A stretch of DNA of 64,000 nucleotides, from contig JASKMD010000012.1 of assembly GCA_030144725.1 (NCBI GenBank), positions 9,933,392 through 9,997,391 on the forward strand, in the 5' to 3' direction. The notes beneath the pieces were generated by a model. That model did no database searches and was not told the DNA's origin. It saw only the letters and a list, made by a program, of their open reading frames with translations. Shown in pieces: positions 31,716-42,376 of this stretch (position 1 is the stretch's first letter; every line of letters starts with the position of its first letter). The DNA is from Haematococcus lacustris. Taxonomy: Eukaryota; Chlorophyta; Chlorophyceae; Chlamydomonadales; Haematococcaceae. Position numbers and translations under genes: made by a program.

Positions 31716-32271
31716 TTTAAGCACTTAGAAAAATTCTGAACATCTCACTTGCATTCAAGGCATCCGTCCAACACTTAGTCGCAGCATCGTGTAGCCGGTA
31801 TTGCAGCGATGGCATCGCACGAGGTTACCCATACTCACAGCCACATCTAGCCCATACTCGCAGCCACATACTCGGCAATCAACCTCGCGGCCACACAGCT
31901 GGTCCACAGATGGCATCGCACGAGGTTACCCATACTCGCAGCCACATCTAGCCCATACTCGCAGCCACATACTCGGCAAAAAACCTCGCGGCCACACAGC
32001 TGGTCCAGCAGCGCAGAAGCATACCTATGAGGCAGCTCGGTGCGAGGATCTCACCTCGCAGCCAGCCTCGCAGCCATTTTCCTCGCAGCCAGCCTCGCAG
32101 CGAGTTTCGCAGCCAGCCTCGCAGCCAATCACGCCTAGTACCCCCCTGTTCACCACCCCCTCCCAGTCCCCCTCACCACCACCACCACCACCACCACCAC
32201 CATCACAACCACCATTTCATCACCTCCCACAACGTTCCCACTGTTGCCTCCCTTGTGTTGCAGCCCAGCCC

Positions 32272-32520
32272 AGCTCAGCCCGGCCCAGCCCAGCCCAGCC
32301 CAGCCCAGCCCAGCCCAGCCCAGCCCAGCCCAGCCCAGCCCAGCCCAGCCCAGCCCAGCCCAGCCCAGCCCAGCCCAGCCCAGCCCAGCCCAGCCCAGCC
32401 CAGCCCAGCCCAGCCCAGCCCAGCCCAGCCCAGCCCAGCCCAGCCCAGCCCAGCCCAGCCCAGCCCAGCCCAGCCCAGCCCAGCCCAGCCCAGCCCAGCC
32501 CAGCCCAGCCCAGCCCAGCC
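32272..32520. repeat. (AGCCC)n array, inverted partner of the GGGCT array
   Basis: About 49 pentanucleotide units; the reverse complement of 19077-20668, bounded by the same unique flanks. A (CAC)n/(CCA)n run precedes it near 32173. Confidence 0.98.
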
Positions 32521-32522
32521 CA

Positions 32523-33757
32523 ACCCAACCCTACTCTCCCACCCTGCACTTCCTACTGAGGTGAGGACAAAGGAAGGTGGGTTGTAATGGAGGGCTGCTA
32601 CACCTGCCCCTCCATCTGCCAGCTCTACATCTCCCTACTCTAATGGTGAGTGCATCCAGTACCCATGTCCAATGTTTGCTTCCGTTGACAAATCGTCACA
32701 CCGTTGCCGCAGGTCTTGTGCGCCTACACCTGAGACTATCAATGCCCTCCCCACTTCTCTCGCCCTCCCCATGGACCTCCCCTTCCCTTCCCTCCCCTTC
32801 CTCCCCTTCCTCCCACACACATATACACCACACCCCAGCAAAAGGTGAGTGCAGGTATGTGGCACCCTGTACCCACCTTAACCGCTAGCATGCCCCTTGT
32901 CCCGCTGTAGGGTTGATCGTCACACCCTTCCCCATCACCTTTTCCTCCCCTTTCCCACGCCCACCACCAACGCCCAGCTTGTCGTCCCTCCGCTTCCACC
33001 TCTACTCACCCCCCACTTCCCCCCTCCCTGTCACCTCTCCCCTGACATCCCAGCAGCCAGGAGAAAGCCCACCCCACCCACCCTCTTCCCACCCCTCCCA
33101 TCCCCCTCTCCCTCCCTCTCCCCTCCCATACTTGTCAAGCCTACCCTTCCCCTCTCCCACCCTTCGATGGACGTGGCATCGCAACCCCCACCTCACCCCA
33201 CCTTCCCTTCCCTACACCCTACACTCCCCACCGCAGTCCCACCCACTGGCGCATGGGATCTGTTGCCTGGTGTGAGCAGGTAGGAGGCCAGGAGGACCAC
33301 AAAGGTAATGCCACGGTGATAGCTAACACAGTGCCCAGCCTGGTCACCCTACCGCACGTGCACGCCCCTTGGTTGCAGGTCTAGTGGGCACCTCCCTTCC
33401 ACTTCCCTTTCCCCTACACAACCACCCCCTCCCAATTCATCCTCCCCCGCCCCCGCCCCCGCCCCCGCCCCCGCTCCCTCCCCCGCCCCCACCCCCACCC
33501 ATGCCCCCACCCACCCCAACCCATGCCCCCAACCCAACCCACCCCCGCCCAGCCCAACCCGGTTGAGCCTCCCGCCTCCCCACCTCCCGCCTCCCTGCCT
33601 CCCGCCTCCCCGTCTCCCGCCTCCCTGCCTCCCACCTCCCGCCTTCCACATATACCCCCCCTCCCCGCCTTCACTCTTCCACTCCCCCCCCCTTCCTAGC
33701 AGCAGTCATCAAGCAGCCAAAAGGTAGGTAGGTGCTACAGTGCCCCTACTATATCTG
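32523..33757 (-). repeat. Inverted copy of extended block F
   Basis: Reverse complement of about 17711-19076, including GGCGTGCACGTGCGG and a much shorter (GCCCCC)n run (33443-33485, against ~150 bp in copy 2). Otherwise very similar. Confidence 0.85.
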
Positions 33758-33962
33758 CTGCTGCTGCCCCTGCTGCTGCTGCTGCTGCGCCCCTGCTGCT
33801 GCTGCTGCCCCCCTACTGCTGCTGCTGCTGCCCCCCTGCTGCTGCTGCCCTGCTGCTGCTGCTGCTGCTGCCCCCCTAGTGCTGCTGCTGCTGCCCCCCT
33901 ACTGCTGCTGCTGCTGTCCCCCTACTGCTGCTGCTACTGCTGCCCCCCTGCTGCTGCTGCTG
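33758..33962. repeat. CTG array (inverted CAG array)
   Basis: CTG runs broken by CCCCCCTACTG and CCCCCCTGCTG, the complement of the interrupted CAG arrays at 15412 and 17005, but only ~200 bp long. Confidence 0.95.
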
Positions 33963-34673
33963 GTCTACAGTACTCATATAAGTCTACAGTACTCATATAG
34001 GTCTACAGTACTCATATAAGTCTACAGTACTCATATAAGTCTACAGTACTCATATAGGTCTACCATACTCATGAAGGTCTACAGTACTCATATAAGTCTA
34101 CAGTACTCATATAAGTCTACAGTATTTATTAGGGTCTACAGTACTCATATATGTCTACAGTACTCATATAAGTCTACAGTACTCATATAAGTCTACAGTA
34201 CTCATATAGGTCTACAGTACTCATATATGTCTACAGTACTCATATAGGTCTACAGTACTCATATAGGTCTACAGTACTCATATAGGTCTACAGTACTCAT
34301 ATATGTCTACAGTACTCATATAGGTCTACAGTACTCATATAAGTCTACAGTACTCATATAAGTCTACAGTACTCATATAGGTCTACAGTACCCATGAAGG
34401 TCTACAGTACTCATATAAGTCTACAGTACTCATATAAGTCTACAGTACTCATATAGGTCTACAGTACTCATATAAGTCTACAGTACTCATATAGGTCTAC
34501 AGTACCCATGAAGGTCTACAGTACTCATATAAGTCTACAGTACTGTAGAGGTCTACAATACTCATATAGGTCTACAGTACTCATATAGGTCTACAGTACT
34601 GTAGAGGTTTACAGTATCTATAATGGTCTCTAGTACTGTAGAGGTTTACAGTACTGTAGAGGTCTACAGTACT
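33963..34673. repeat. 20-bp GTCTACAGTACTCATATAAG array
   Basis: About 30 units of 20 bp in which the second half of the CTACAGTACTGTAG palindrome is replaced by CTCATATA(A/G)G. Full palindromes reappear at the right end. Confidence 0.95.
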
Positions 34674-34942
34674 GTAGGTGTCAAATGACACATGTAAACA
34701 ACTTCCCCTTCACAACACTGATGTGAGTCATCTTGCTGCAGGGGGTGGATCATGGATGACTTCATGCAATTCGTCCGGTATGGCTGGCAGTACGTGTTTC
34801 GAGTGTTTTGAGTCACAGACATGTTGACGTGTTTACGTGTTTTGAGACACAGACATGTTGAATGACCTTGCAATGTCTGTCAATCATGGTGTAAGTATGA
34901 ATGGCTCTTACAAGCTCCTTTGTCTATTGCATTGCGCGCTAG

Positions 34943-35173
34943 TGTAACGGCGTAGCCGCTGCCTTTAATCTTACAGTGTGAGCGGCATGTCCACTTAGAA
35001 ATGTCCAACGCAGTCTCTACTATCCACACTCTCGCACAGCAACTGAGCCCAGGTTTAGAACGGGACCCTCGGGAGTCGAACCCGAATGGTGAGCTGGTAG
35101 CAGCCCACCATTGACCTCCTCAGTCACTCTGCTAAAGTGTGGTTTACGGATACGCATAAGCGCACCGTCACAT
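34943..35173 (-). mobile_element. 3' LTR of a chromovirus (partial element 1)
   Basis: 231 bp. In element sense (minus strand) it starts TGTGACGG at 35173 and ends CCGTTACA at 34943, and is preceded by a purine tract (35174-35192, AAGAGGGGGAGGAA in element sense). It interrupts block D of the inverted composite element. It carries tRNA-like box A (35121-35135) and box B (35071-35083) motifs on the minus strand. Confidence 0.8.
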
Positions 35174-35383
35174 TCCTCCCCCTCTTAAGAGATCCGTTCC
35201 GCCAAGGTACCTGGGATAGCCCAGAGCACCAAGACTCGCAGTCTATAGAGACCACTGATAATCAGGCTGACCCTTAAGGGTACCAGCCACCCACAGAAAC
35301 ACATGCATCACCATAAGGTGCCGCATGGGGACCATGGTCATAGGACCAGGCCAAGTGACATAGGTCACTAAGACATTTACACA

Positions 35384-36151
35384 TCAAGGCAGGTTATGCA
35401 CAGCCTTGTACCTAGACAAGATCTGGGGAGCACCAGCCAGCATAGCCTCTGGCTCCCAGGTGTTGTAGGTATCATCGTAGCCTGTCCACTTGACCAGGTA
35501 CTCTATACGCTTCTTGAAACGTACCTGCCTGTGGTTCAACAAGCTATGCACTTCATAGTGAGGCGCATCTTCCAGCCACTCCATCACAGGAGGGGGGTGA
35601 AACCCCTGGCTGCCAGTGTACTTCTTAAGAAGTGACACATGGAACACAGGATGTAACCTGCTCATGGGGGGAGGTAGCTCCAACCGGTAGGCAGCCTCAC
35701 CTAGCTTGCCTGTGACCTTGAAAGGTCCTACATACCTAGGCAAGAACTTACGTGCTCTGCCTGGTGCATTGCGCAGGTTCTTGGTGCTCAGCAGGACGCT
35801 GTCACCTACGCTGAACGTGACATCACGCCTACGCTTATTCGCATACCTTTGTTGGCGGTCCTGAGCCACCCTCATGCACTCCTGAGCATGCTTTACCTCA
35901 TGCTCCCACTTCTTGGCGAAGCTCTCAGCGGAGGGAGATAGGCACGGCCTGGGCAGCTTATGCAGCACAGGTGTAATGGGTGACTGTCCATAGTTCACCA
36001 GGAATGGGGTGGACTGAATAGACTCTTGCCATGAATTATTAATAGCAAACTCGGCAAAGGCTAAATGCCTAGGCCAATCTACTTCAGTAGGTAGGATATA
36101 ATGTCTAAGCATTTCTTCCACAATTTGGTTTGTACGCTCAGTCTGACCATC
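35384..36151 (-). pseudogene. Chromovirus (Ty3/gypsy) Pol C-terminus: integrase end and chromodomain
   Basis: Reads from the assembly gap: DGQTERTNQIVEEMLRHYIL (end of the integrase core), then the integrase C-terminal region with KFLPRYVGPFKV and MSRLHPVFHVSLLKKY, and a C-terminal chromodomain ending YLVKWTGYDDTYNTWEPE. Closely similar in layout to the Pol at 51684-55379 but clearly a different family member. The N-terminal Pol and Gag are lost in the gap; stop codons directly border the gap. The chromodomain is thought to direct integration to modified chromatin. Confidence 0.9.
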
Positions 36152-36166
36152 ACCACAACATCATCA

Positions 36167-36666
36167 NNNNNNNNNNNNNNNNNNNNNNNNNNNNNNNNNN
36201 NNNNNNNNNNNNNNNNNNNNNNNNNNNNNNNNNNNNNNNNNNNNNNNNNNNNNNNNNNNNNNNNNNNNNNNNNNNNNNNNNNNNNNNNNNNNNNNNNNNN
36301 NNNNNNNNNNNNNNNNNNNNNNNNNNNNNNNNNNNNNNNNNNNNNNNNNNNNNNNNNNNNNNNNNNNNNNNNNNNNNNNNNNNNNNNNNNNNNNNNNNNN
36401 NNNNNNNNNNNNNNNNNNNNNNNNNNNNNNNNNNNNNNNNNNNNNNNNNNNNNNNNNNNNNNNNNNNNNNNNNNNNNNNNNNNNNNNNNNNNNNNNNNNN
36501 NNNNNNNNNNNNNNNNNNNNNNNNNNNNNNNNNNNNNNNNNNNNNNNNNNNNNNNNNNNNNNNNNNNNNNNNNNNNNNNNNNNNNNNNNNNNNNNNNNNN
36601 NNNNNNNNNNNNNNNNNNNNNNNNNNNNNNNNNNNNNNNNNNNNNNNNNNNNNNNNNNNNNNNNNN
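36167..36666. other. Assembly gap (500 N)
   Basis: Exactly 500 undetermined bases interrupting chromovirus 1. Confidence 1.
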
Positions 36667-37279
36667 GCGAGTGACGTGACAGCTAGCTTCCCAGGATGTT
36701 ATGCATGCCTCATTGTAAGCACGCTCCATGCTTGCTGCAGGTCCATACTCCCGCCTATACTTCCGCCCCGTGCCTCCTTCCTCCTTCCCTACCCCGTCCC
36801 ACCACCTCCACTTCCACCCCTCTCCACCCCCCACTTCCCCCCTCCCCGTCACCTCCCCCCTGACGTCCCAGCAGCCAGGAAAAAGCCTTCGTTGATGGCC
36901 CTTATCACCCCAAGCCTTATCACCTTATCGCCTCCCCTCACCGCTGGCATGCCGTGTGTTTGCTGCAGGTTTTACGGTCACACTTACCTCCCTTCTCCCT
37001 CCCCCCCACCCCCCTTCCCCTTTCCCATACCCACCAGGTGCTACCACCATGTACTACCACCTTCCAGTCTATCACACCTAGCTGCCACATGCCAATGGAT
37101 AATGGCAGTGGCATTATCACCACACATGAAATGAATACAGCCAAAGCATAAGTCAAGCCAAAGTCCAAGATGGTTTAAAAAGCACTAAATTGAAAGGACT
37201 ATGTTGTAAAGCACCATATTGTAAAGCATTATGATGTCAGCTGAAGCTAGACAGTAGTACAAACGTTGTAATTGTAAGA
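36667..37279. other. Pyrimidine-rich stretch related to block F; no gene
   Basis: From ~36770 to 36880 it resembles the pyrimidine-rich part of inverted block F (CCACTTCCCCCCTCCC, CAGCAGCCAGGA), so it is a diverged fourth copy. The remainder is AT-richer and holds nothing I recognise. Confidence 0.6.
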
Positions 37280-38435
37280 GAGCAGGTGCCACATGGTACC
37301 AGCGCAGGTGCCACATGGTACCTGAGCAGGTGACCATGGCGCAAAGCAGGTACCAAGTGCTGCAGCGCTGGAAAATTATGGCTGCAGAGCAGGTACCAGG
37401 TGCTGCAGCTCTGAAGCCACATAGCTGCAGCGCTGGAGCTCTATGGCAGCAGAGCAGGTACCAAGTGCTGCAGCGCTGAAGCCACATGGCTGCAGCGCTG
37501 GAGCCACATGGCTGCAAAAGCCAGGTGCTGCAGCGTTGGAGCCACATGGCTGCAGAGCAGGTACCAGGTGCTGCAGCGCTGAAGCCACATGGCATCAGCG
37601 CTGGAGCCACATGGCTGCAGAGCAGGTACCAGGTGCTGCAGCGTTGAAGCCACATGGCTGCAGCGCTGGAGCCACATGGCTGCATCGCTGGAGCCACATG
37701 GCTGCAGAGCAGGTACCAAGTGTTGCAGCGCTGAAGCTACATGGCATCAGCGCTGGAGCCACATGGCTGCAGAGCAGGTACCAGGTGCTGCAGCGCTGAA
37801 GCCACATGGTTTCAGCGCTGGAGCCACGTGGCTGCAGAGCAGGTACCAGGTGCTCCAGCGCTGAAGCCACATGGCATCAGCGCTGGAGCCACATGGCTGC
37901 AGAGCAGGTACCAGGTGCTCCAGCGCTGAAGCCACATGGCATCAGCGCTGGAGCTCTATGGCTGCAGAGCAGGTACCAGGTGCTGCAGCGCTGAAGCCAC
38001 ATGGCATCAGCGCTGGAGCCACATGGCTGCAGAGCAGGTGCCAGATGCTCCAGCTCTGAAGCCACATGGCTGCAGCGCTGGAGCCACGTGGCTGCAGAGC
38101 AGGTACCAGGTGCTCCAGCGCTGAAGCCACATGGCATCAGCGCTGGAGCCACATGGCTGCAGAGCAGGTACCAGGTGCTGCAGCGCTGAAGCCACATGGC
38201 TGCAGCGCTGGAGCCACATGGCTGCTGAGCAGGTACCAGGTGTTGCAGCGGTGGAGCCACATGGCATCAGCGCTGGAGCCACATGGCTGCAGAGCGGGTA
38301 CCAGGTGCTGCAGCGCTGAAGCCACATGGCTGCAGCGCTGGAGCCACATGGCTGCAGAGCAGGTACCATGTGCTGCAGCGCTGAAGCCACATGGTTTCAG
38401 CGCTGGAGCCACGTGGCTGCAGAGCAGGTGCCGCT
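37280..38435. repeat. 65-bp minisatellite array
   Basis: About 17 units of 65 bp (GCTGCAGAGCAGGTACCAGG, GCGCTGAAGCCACATGGC), internally built from two related halves with CATGGC and GCAGCGCTGGAGC. Open frames occur on both strands because several unit phases lack stops. Confidence 0.95.
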
Positions 38436-38449
38436 GCTAGTTTGTGTGA

Positions 38450-38590
38450 GTGGTAGGCGTGCGGCAGAACCCTGTAGACAAACGTCGCAGGACCCTGTAG
38501 CCGTGCGGCAGAACCCTGTAGACGTGTGTCGCAGGACCCTGTAGGCGTGCGGCAGAACCCTGTAGACAAACGTCGCAGGACCCTGTAGCG
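38450..38590. repeat. CCGTGCGGCAGAACCCTGTAG minisatellite, inverse of the 12.3-kb array
   Basis: Four units of GCGTGCGGCAGAACCCTGTA with GACAAACGTCGCAGGACC linkers; the reverse complement of the family at 12306-12890. Confidence 0.85.
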
Positions 38591-39081
38591 GACTTTTTCG
38601 GTTGCAAGACTGAACGAGTTTTCTGAGACACATACAAGCGCAATCTCCTTCTTACAAGCACATCACTGGAACGAGCGTACGAAAACAGGCCGATACATAA
38701 CCAAGTCGACAGATGGCGAACTCCAACTCCGCGGTCACTTGATACCAGCCCGAGACCGGGTAAGCACAACAGGGTCAAGCCCTTCCTGCTGGGTCTGCAT
38801 TGCTGGCTCTGTCTGCTTTTCATTAGTCGGCTCGCGCTTTGCGATACCGACAAGCAGCAGAGCACGACTGCAGCTAGCTGGCAGGACAGTTGCACCACTC
38901 GAACAATTAACGTTCCCTCTGCTAGTCAATCCAGGTACAACAATCAATCTGGTGACTGCAAGACACGGTTTTGCACACGTCAAGAGGCCTACAACAACGC
39001 TCATTCACTCAGCAATGTCCTTGCCCTTGCCAAGCTGGGAACATGCCCTTGCGAAGCTAATCTGCCCAGGGAACATACCCT
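38591..39081. other. Candidate 5' region of the LINE
   Basis: Unique, non-satellite sequence ahead of the LINE open frame. A 117-codon frame (38739-39092, plus) has no recognised domain. The LINE 5' end cannot be fixed from one copy. Confidence 0.4.
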
Positions 39082-40677
39082 GTGGCATCTAGACACGCTG
39101 GGAACACACCCATGCGTTTGGCAATGGGAACATACCCAGAGCCACACTGCCAAGCTGGAACAAACCCATGCGAAGCCAATCTGCCCAGGGAACATACCCT
39201 GTGGCATCTAGACACGTTTGGAACACACCTATGCGTTTGGCAATGGGAACATACCCAGAGCCACAATGCCCAGGTGGGAACATACCCATGCGACGCAATT
39301 ATGCCAAGAGAACACACTCGAGGCGTACAGCTTAACACTACTGACATGCAACACAGACCCACACATGCTGGCCTGCTGCCCTGCACCAGGTATTCCTATG
39401 CCCACACCAACAAGCCAGGAGGATCAGCCAAGTATACACCATATGCTGACCCGCTGCCATGCACCAGGTACCCCCATGCCAACACTAAAGAGACGGAGGA
39501 CGAGCAGCTGTGTGAACAGCCCAGCACGCTGCCAGGGCCAGCCATGCATGCGCCACACGCTGGCATGCTGCCCCGCACCAGGTACCCCCATGCCTACACC
39601 AACGAGACAGAGGATGAGCAGCCGTGTGCACAACCCAGCATGCTGCCAGGAGTAGTTGTGTATGCACCACACGCTGGCATGCCGCCCCGCTCCAGGTACC
39701 CCCATGCCCACACCAATGGAGCGGAGGATGAGCAGCCATGTGAGCAGCTACATGGCAGACTGACACCCCATGGACCACCCATACATGACGTTGATGTCCC
39801 CATGGACCACCCATATGTTGACGTGTTGCCTCCTGATACGAACAAAGTGGTGGGGGGCAAGGCGTACCTCATTCACATTACCATAGCTCTCTTTAGCATG
39901 CTCGGGCTCCATCTCCGTACCCCTCCCCAACGCACCCAGATTACCACCCCCTCCCAATCCAAAGCGTGTTTGCTCAAACATATCAAGAGAGTGCGTAGGT
40001 GGAAGGGTGTCATTGTTATGTCAGCCCTCCCCCTCTGCCCATACCTGGATGGCAGCGCCCCACGGCACAACGCTCTACTTTGTCTCTCCGTGTGCATGGA
40101 GAATTGGACTACACATGGACACTTTACCCATAGTGGGCCAATGGCCTCCCTTATCGTCCACCACTACAACACAACGCTGTATCGCTACACTATCTATAAG
40201 ATAGGCATCACTAGCAAGCAGGGTGTGCACAATACCATGCGACCCTCTTGCTTGCTGGCTACGGCTTCACAATGGCTTATCGACATCACCACAGTTTACT
40301 CCACTATTGCCCTCATTTACATGGTCTGGCTACTGCTAGCCGCGGGGGATGTCGAAGCGAACCCCGGCCCAACCAACGAGCACTACATGCAGGCCAGACA
40401 TAGCTCCGCGTGCCAGGTTTATTCCTTGAATAATGCAGCGGGACATGAATGGGTCACCATGCAAGACATCGACATATTTTACGAGAACAGGCTCCTTCAG
40501 TTTACTGATCATTTTGAGCGCGGCGCATGGTTAATGGCAAGAGGTGTCGACGGCTATTCCGACGAAGTCATTGAGATGTACTTACGTATCCACTACGGCC
40601 TAGCAGTTCAGAGCATTGCCCAACTCAACAAACCCAGTGACTGGTCTGCTGACAACCTGGGAAACCTCGCTGGCTGA
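39082..40677 (+). CDS. LINE N-terminal open frame with 2A-type motif and 33-residue repeats
   Basis: 531 codons; the first in-frame ATG is at 39112, and no start is clearly preferred. Residues ~10-75 come from a ~120-bp DNA duplication (NLPREHTLWHLDT). About residues 90-215 hold four ~33-residue repeats around RYPHAxTNxxEDEQxCEQPS. A hydrophobic stretch (STIALIYMVWLLLAAG) leads directly into DVEANPGP, residues 423-430 (nt 40348-40371). This matches the DxExNPGP consensus of 2A peptides, which make the ribosome skip a Gly-Pro bond. The remaining ~100 residues are unrecognised. Translation could instead begin at ATG 40321 just before the motif, as in LINEs with N-terminal 2A. TGA at 40675 is in frame with the next segment. 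Confidence 0.65.
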   Translation: MASRHAGNTPMRLAMGTYPEPHCQAGTNPCEANLPREHTLWHLDTFGTHLCVWQWEHTQSHNAQVGTYPCDAIMPREHTRGVQLNTTDMQHRPTHAGLLPCTRYSYAHTNKPGGSAKYTPYADPLPCTRYPHANTKETEDEQLCEQPSTLPGPAMHAPHAGMLPRTRYPHAYTNETEDEQPCAQPSMLPGVVVYAPHAGMPPRSRYPHAHTNGAEDEQPCEQLHGRLTPHGPPIHDVDVPMDHPYVDVLPPDTNKVVGGKAYLIHITIALFSMLGLHLRTPPQRTQITTPSQSKACLLKHIKRVRRWKGVIVMSALPLCPYLDGSAPRHNALLCLSVCMENWTTHGHFTHSGPMASLIVHHYNTTLYRYTIYKIGITSKQGVHNTMRPSCLLATASQWLIDITTVYSTIALIYMVWLLLAAGDVEANPGPTNEHYMQARHSSACQVYSLNNAAGHEWVTMQDIDIFYENRLLQFTDHFERGAWLMARGVDGYSDEVIEMYLRIHYGLAVQSIAQLNKPSDWSADNLGNLAG

Positions 40678-40719
40678 TACGGTACACACACATTTCTGTG
40701 CAAAAAGCCAGGACATAGC

Positions 40720-41819
40720 ATGGCCATGAAGTGCATTTACGGCGCATGGAACCTACTGGACTCCATGGAAACAACACCGACGCCCCTCTCTCACATCCCT
40801 ACTGCATCTATGCGGACTATGCATCAACTCTTTGTCATCACGCCCAGCACCCGCTCACGGGAGCAGATGCGCATGTGCGCTGAAAAGGACATCCATCACA
40901 TCATCAGCCATGTAGAACAAACAGGACACGGTCACAACGCCACAGCAGTAACGGCCCGTAACCTAGACCCCAGCTACATGGAAAGGCAATACGAAGAGTG
41001 CTGCCTAGTACATGCTTTCAACATGGCCATGGGGAAAAAATGTATTGACTACCACGCAGTCATCAGCCACTGCAAGCAGCTAGCAGAGCACCTACAACAC
41101 TTAGCACAAGAAGCACGAGATGAAGGGCACACAATCCAAACCCTCAAAACCGACCATATCTACCATGCGAAAGGCAAGTTCTCATCTGACACACTGAATC
41201 ACTACCTTCATCGCAACCACCATGAGATGCACATGTACCTGCATCCAGCCTCAACCTACCTACCCACCCAGAGTATCACCCCTGAGACGATCACTAACGC
41301 TATTGCAAGCACCGGCGCAACACGCACTGAGGCTGTCATCCTACTATCATACCAACACGCTACTGCCATCCAGCACACACCACATGGTTGGCACCAACTG
41401 GACTCATTTAACCGGGTGCCTAAACCACTCTCTACACCTGACGACTGGAGCAGCCTCCAAGGGAACATCCTAACTATCTGCACAGGCGACGTAAGACACA
41501 CAAGATTCATTAGGAGGGAGATCTGGATAGCGGACCCAGTGGAGGCCACCACCCCATCAGCGCTAGCAGCACACTTCCAAGATCACTTGGACCCGATAGA
41601 CTTGACCACAGACAACACAGAGGCAAGAGAGACCACCGCCCCCCTACACGCGACCACCACTAACGCCGAGACCAGCTACACAGCTGATAGCAAGCGCAGG
41701 GCGACAGCAGAGGGCATCCCCCAACACGACGAGCCCACCCGGCTGCGACAGCGCCGGGACACACCCACGGTCACTCTCCGTCCGCAAACAACGCCAAGTA
41801 CCAATCGACCCACTACGTC
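40720..41819 (+). CDS. LINE segment with papain-fold (Josephin-like) cysteine protease signature
   Basis: In the same frame as the preceding segment, 42 bp after its TGA; the bases between encode CKKPGHSMAMKC, a partial zinc-knuckle look-alike. QYEECCLVHAFNMAMG (Cys 94/95 counted from ATG 40720), SYQHATAIQ (His 213) and GWHQLDSF (Asp 228) have the order and spacing of a Cys-His-Asp papain-fold protease and most resemble the Josephin pattern. The C-terminal ~100 residues are Thr/Ala/Arg-rich. The frame is cut at 41819 by the copia LTR and resumes in phase at 47792. LINE-encoded proteases of OTU or Ulp type are known; the Josephin-like assignment is from pattern only. Confidence 0.6.
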
Positions 41820-42102
41820 TGTTGGAAGATCACGGGCAGACGCGGACACCAGTTCAGGGTAGTTACATTGATCTGCCACAACTGCTAGCGCGCAACCTTG
41901 CGTCAACCTTGCGCAACCTTGCGCCTACCTGTTGGAAGAGCACGGGCAGACGCGGACACCAGTTCAGGGTGCCTACGACTGCCGGGTGTCTGCCCTAAAT
42001 ACGGCAGTCACACTCGCACTCATCGCGGCCGGGCCGCTGGCAGGCACACCCTACAATCCCGGTGCTTGATCTCAACTGCACCGGGAGGGTATGCAACTAA
42101 CA
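41820..42102 (-). repeat. Copia 3' LTR
   Basis: 283 bp. Contains an internal ~41-bp direct repeat: the terminal TGTTGGAAGATCACGGG... segment recurs with one change about 108 bp further in (GTTGGAAGAGCACGGG). The element-sense start carries an inverted pair around AATCCCGGTGCTTGA. Confidence 0.95.
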
Positions 42103-42116
42103 CTCCCACTCAGAGG
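42103..42116 (-). promoter_or_regulatory. Copia polypurine tract
   Basis: CCTCTGAGTGGGAG in element sense, directly upstream of the 3' LTR; purine-rich but short and interrupted. Confidence 0.5.
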
Positions 42117-42376
42117 TCTGGCTAGGTGAGAGCAACAACTTAGCGCTTCCAACAACTGTTTGAGCAAACAACTGGCGGTCAACAGGCATGCAAGCCTGAG
42201 CCAAGCAACAACTGCGGGCAACTCTCAGTTCATGGCAAAAGCACACCATGCTGAGACTGACAGGCTGTTAACAGGCATGCAGGCCTGTGCCTAGAAACCT
42301 TCCATGCTCCAGTCCTGATAAACATCACAGGCTGGATACCACAGGCTGTTTCATATCAGATAAGACCTGTGCCTGT

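Larger units (their letters stand above)
30488..34942 (-). mobile_element. Second copy of the composite satellite-bearing element, inverted
   Basis: The modules run in exact reverse order of the 14202-22099 copy: leader C (30488-30623), palindrome arrays (to 31715), block G, (AGCCC)n, extended block F, CTG array, palindrome-derived array, block D. At 34943 a chromovirus LTR interrupts block D at GCGCGCTAG, so leader B and the far terminus are lost. Array lengths differ strongly from the first copy (GGGCT 250 bp against 1.6 kb). Confidence 0.75.

Noticed and set aside
35060..35140. A tRNA gene on the minus strand at the chromovirus 1 LTR
   Set aside because: Box A and box B are present, but I cannot pair a 7-bp acceptor stem or a standard anticodon arm; reported as an LTR module instead.
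37185..38412. Ser/Ala/Trp-rich open frames over the 65-bp array
   Set aside because: The same repeat read in several phases on both strands; no unique flanking coding sequence.
38739..39092. 117-codon frame as a LINE ORF1
   Set aside because: No domain, different frame from the 2A segment, and it runs into the ~120-bp duplicated DNA; kept only as part of the 5' region.
41700..41862. Natural C-terminus of the LINE protein ending SRADADTSSG
   Set aside because: The last ~14 codons are copia LTR sequence, present identically at 47504-47786 and flanked by the ACGTC duplication.
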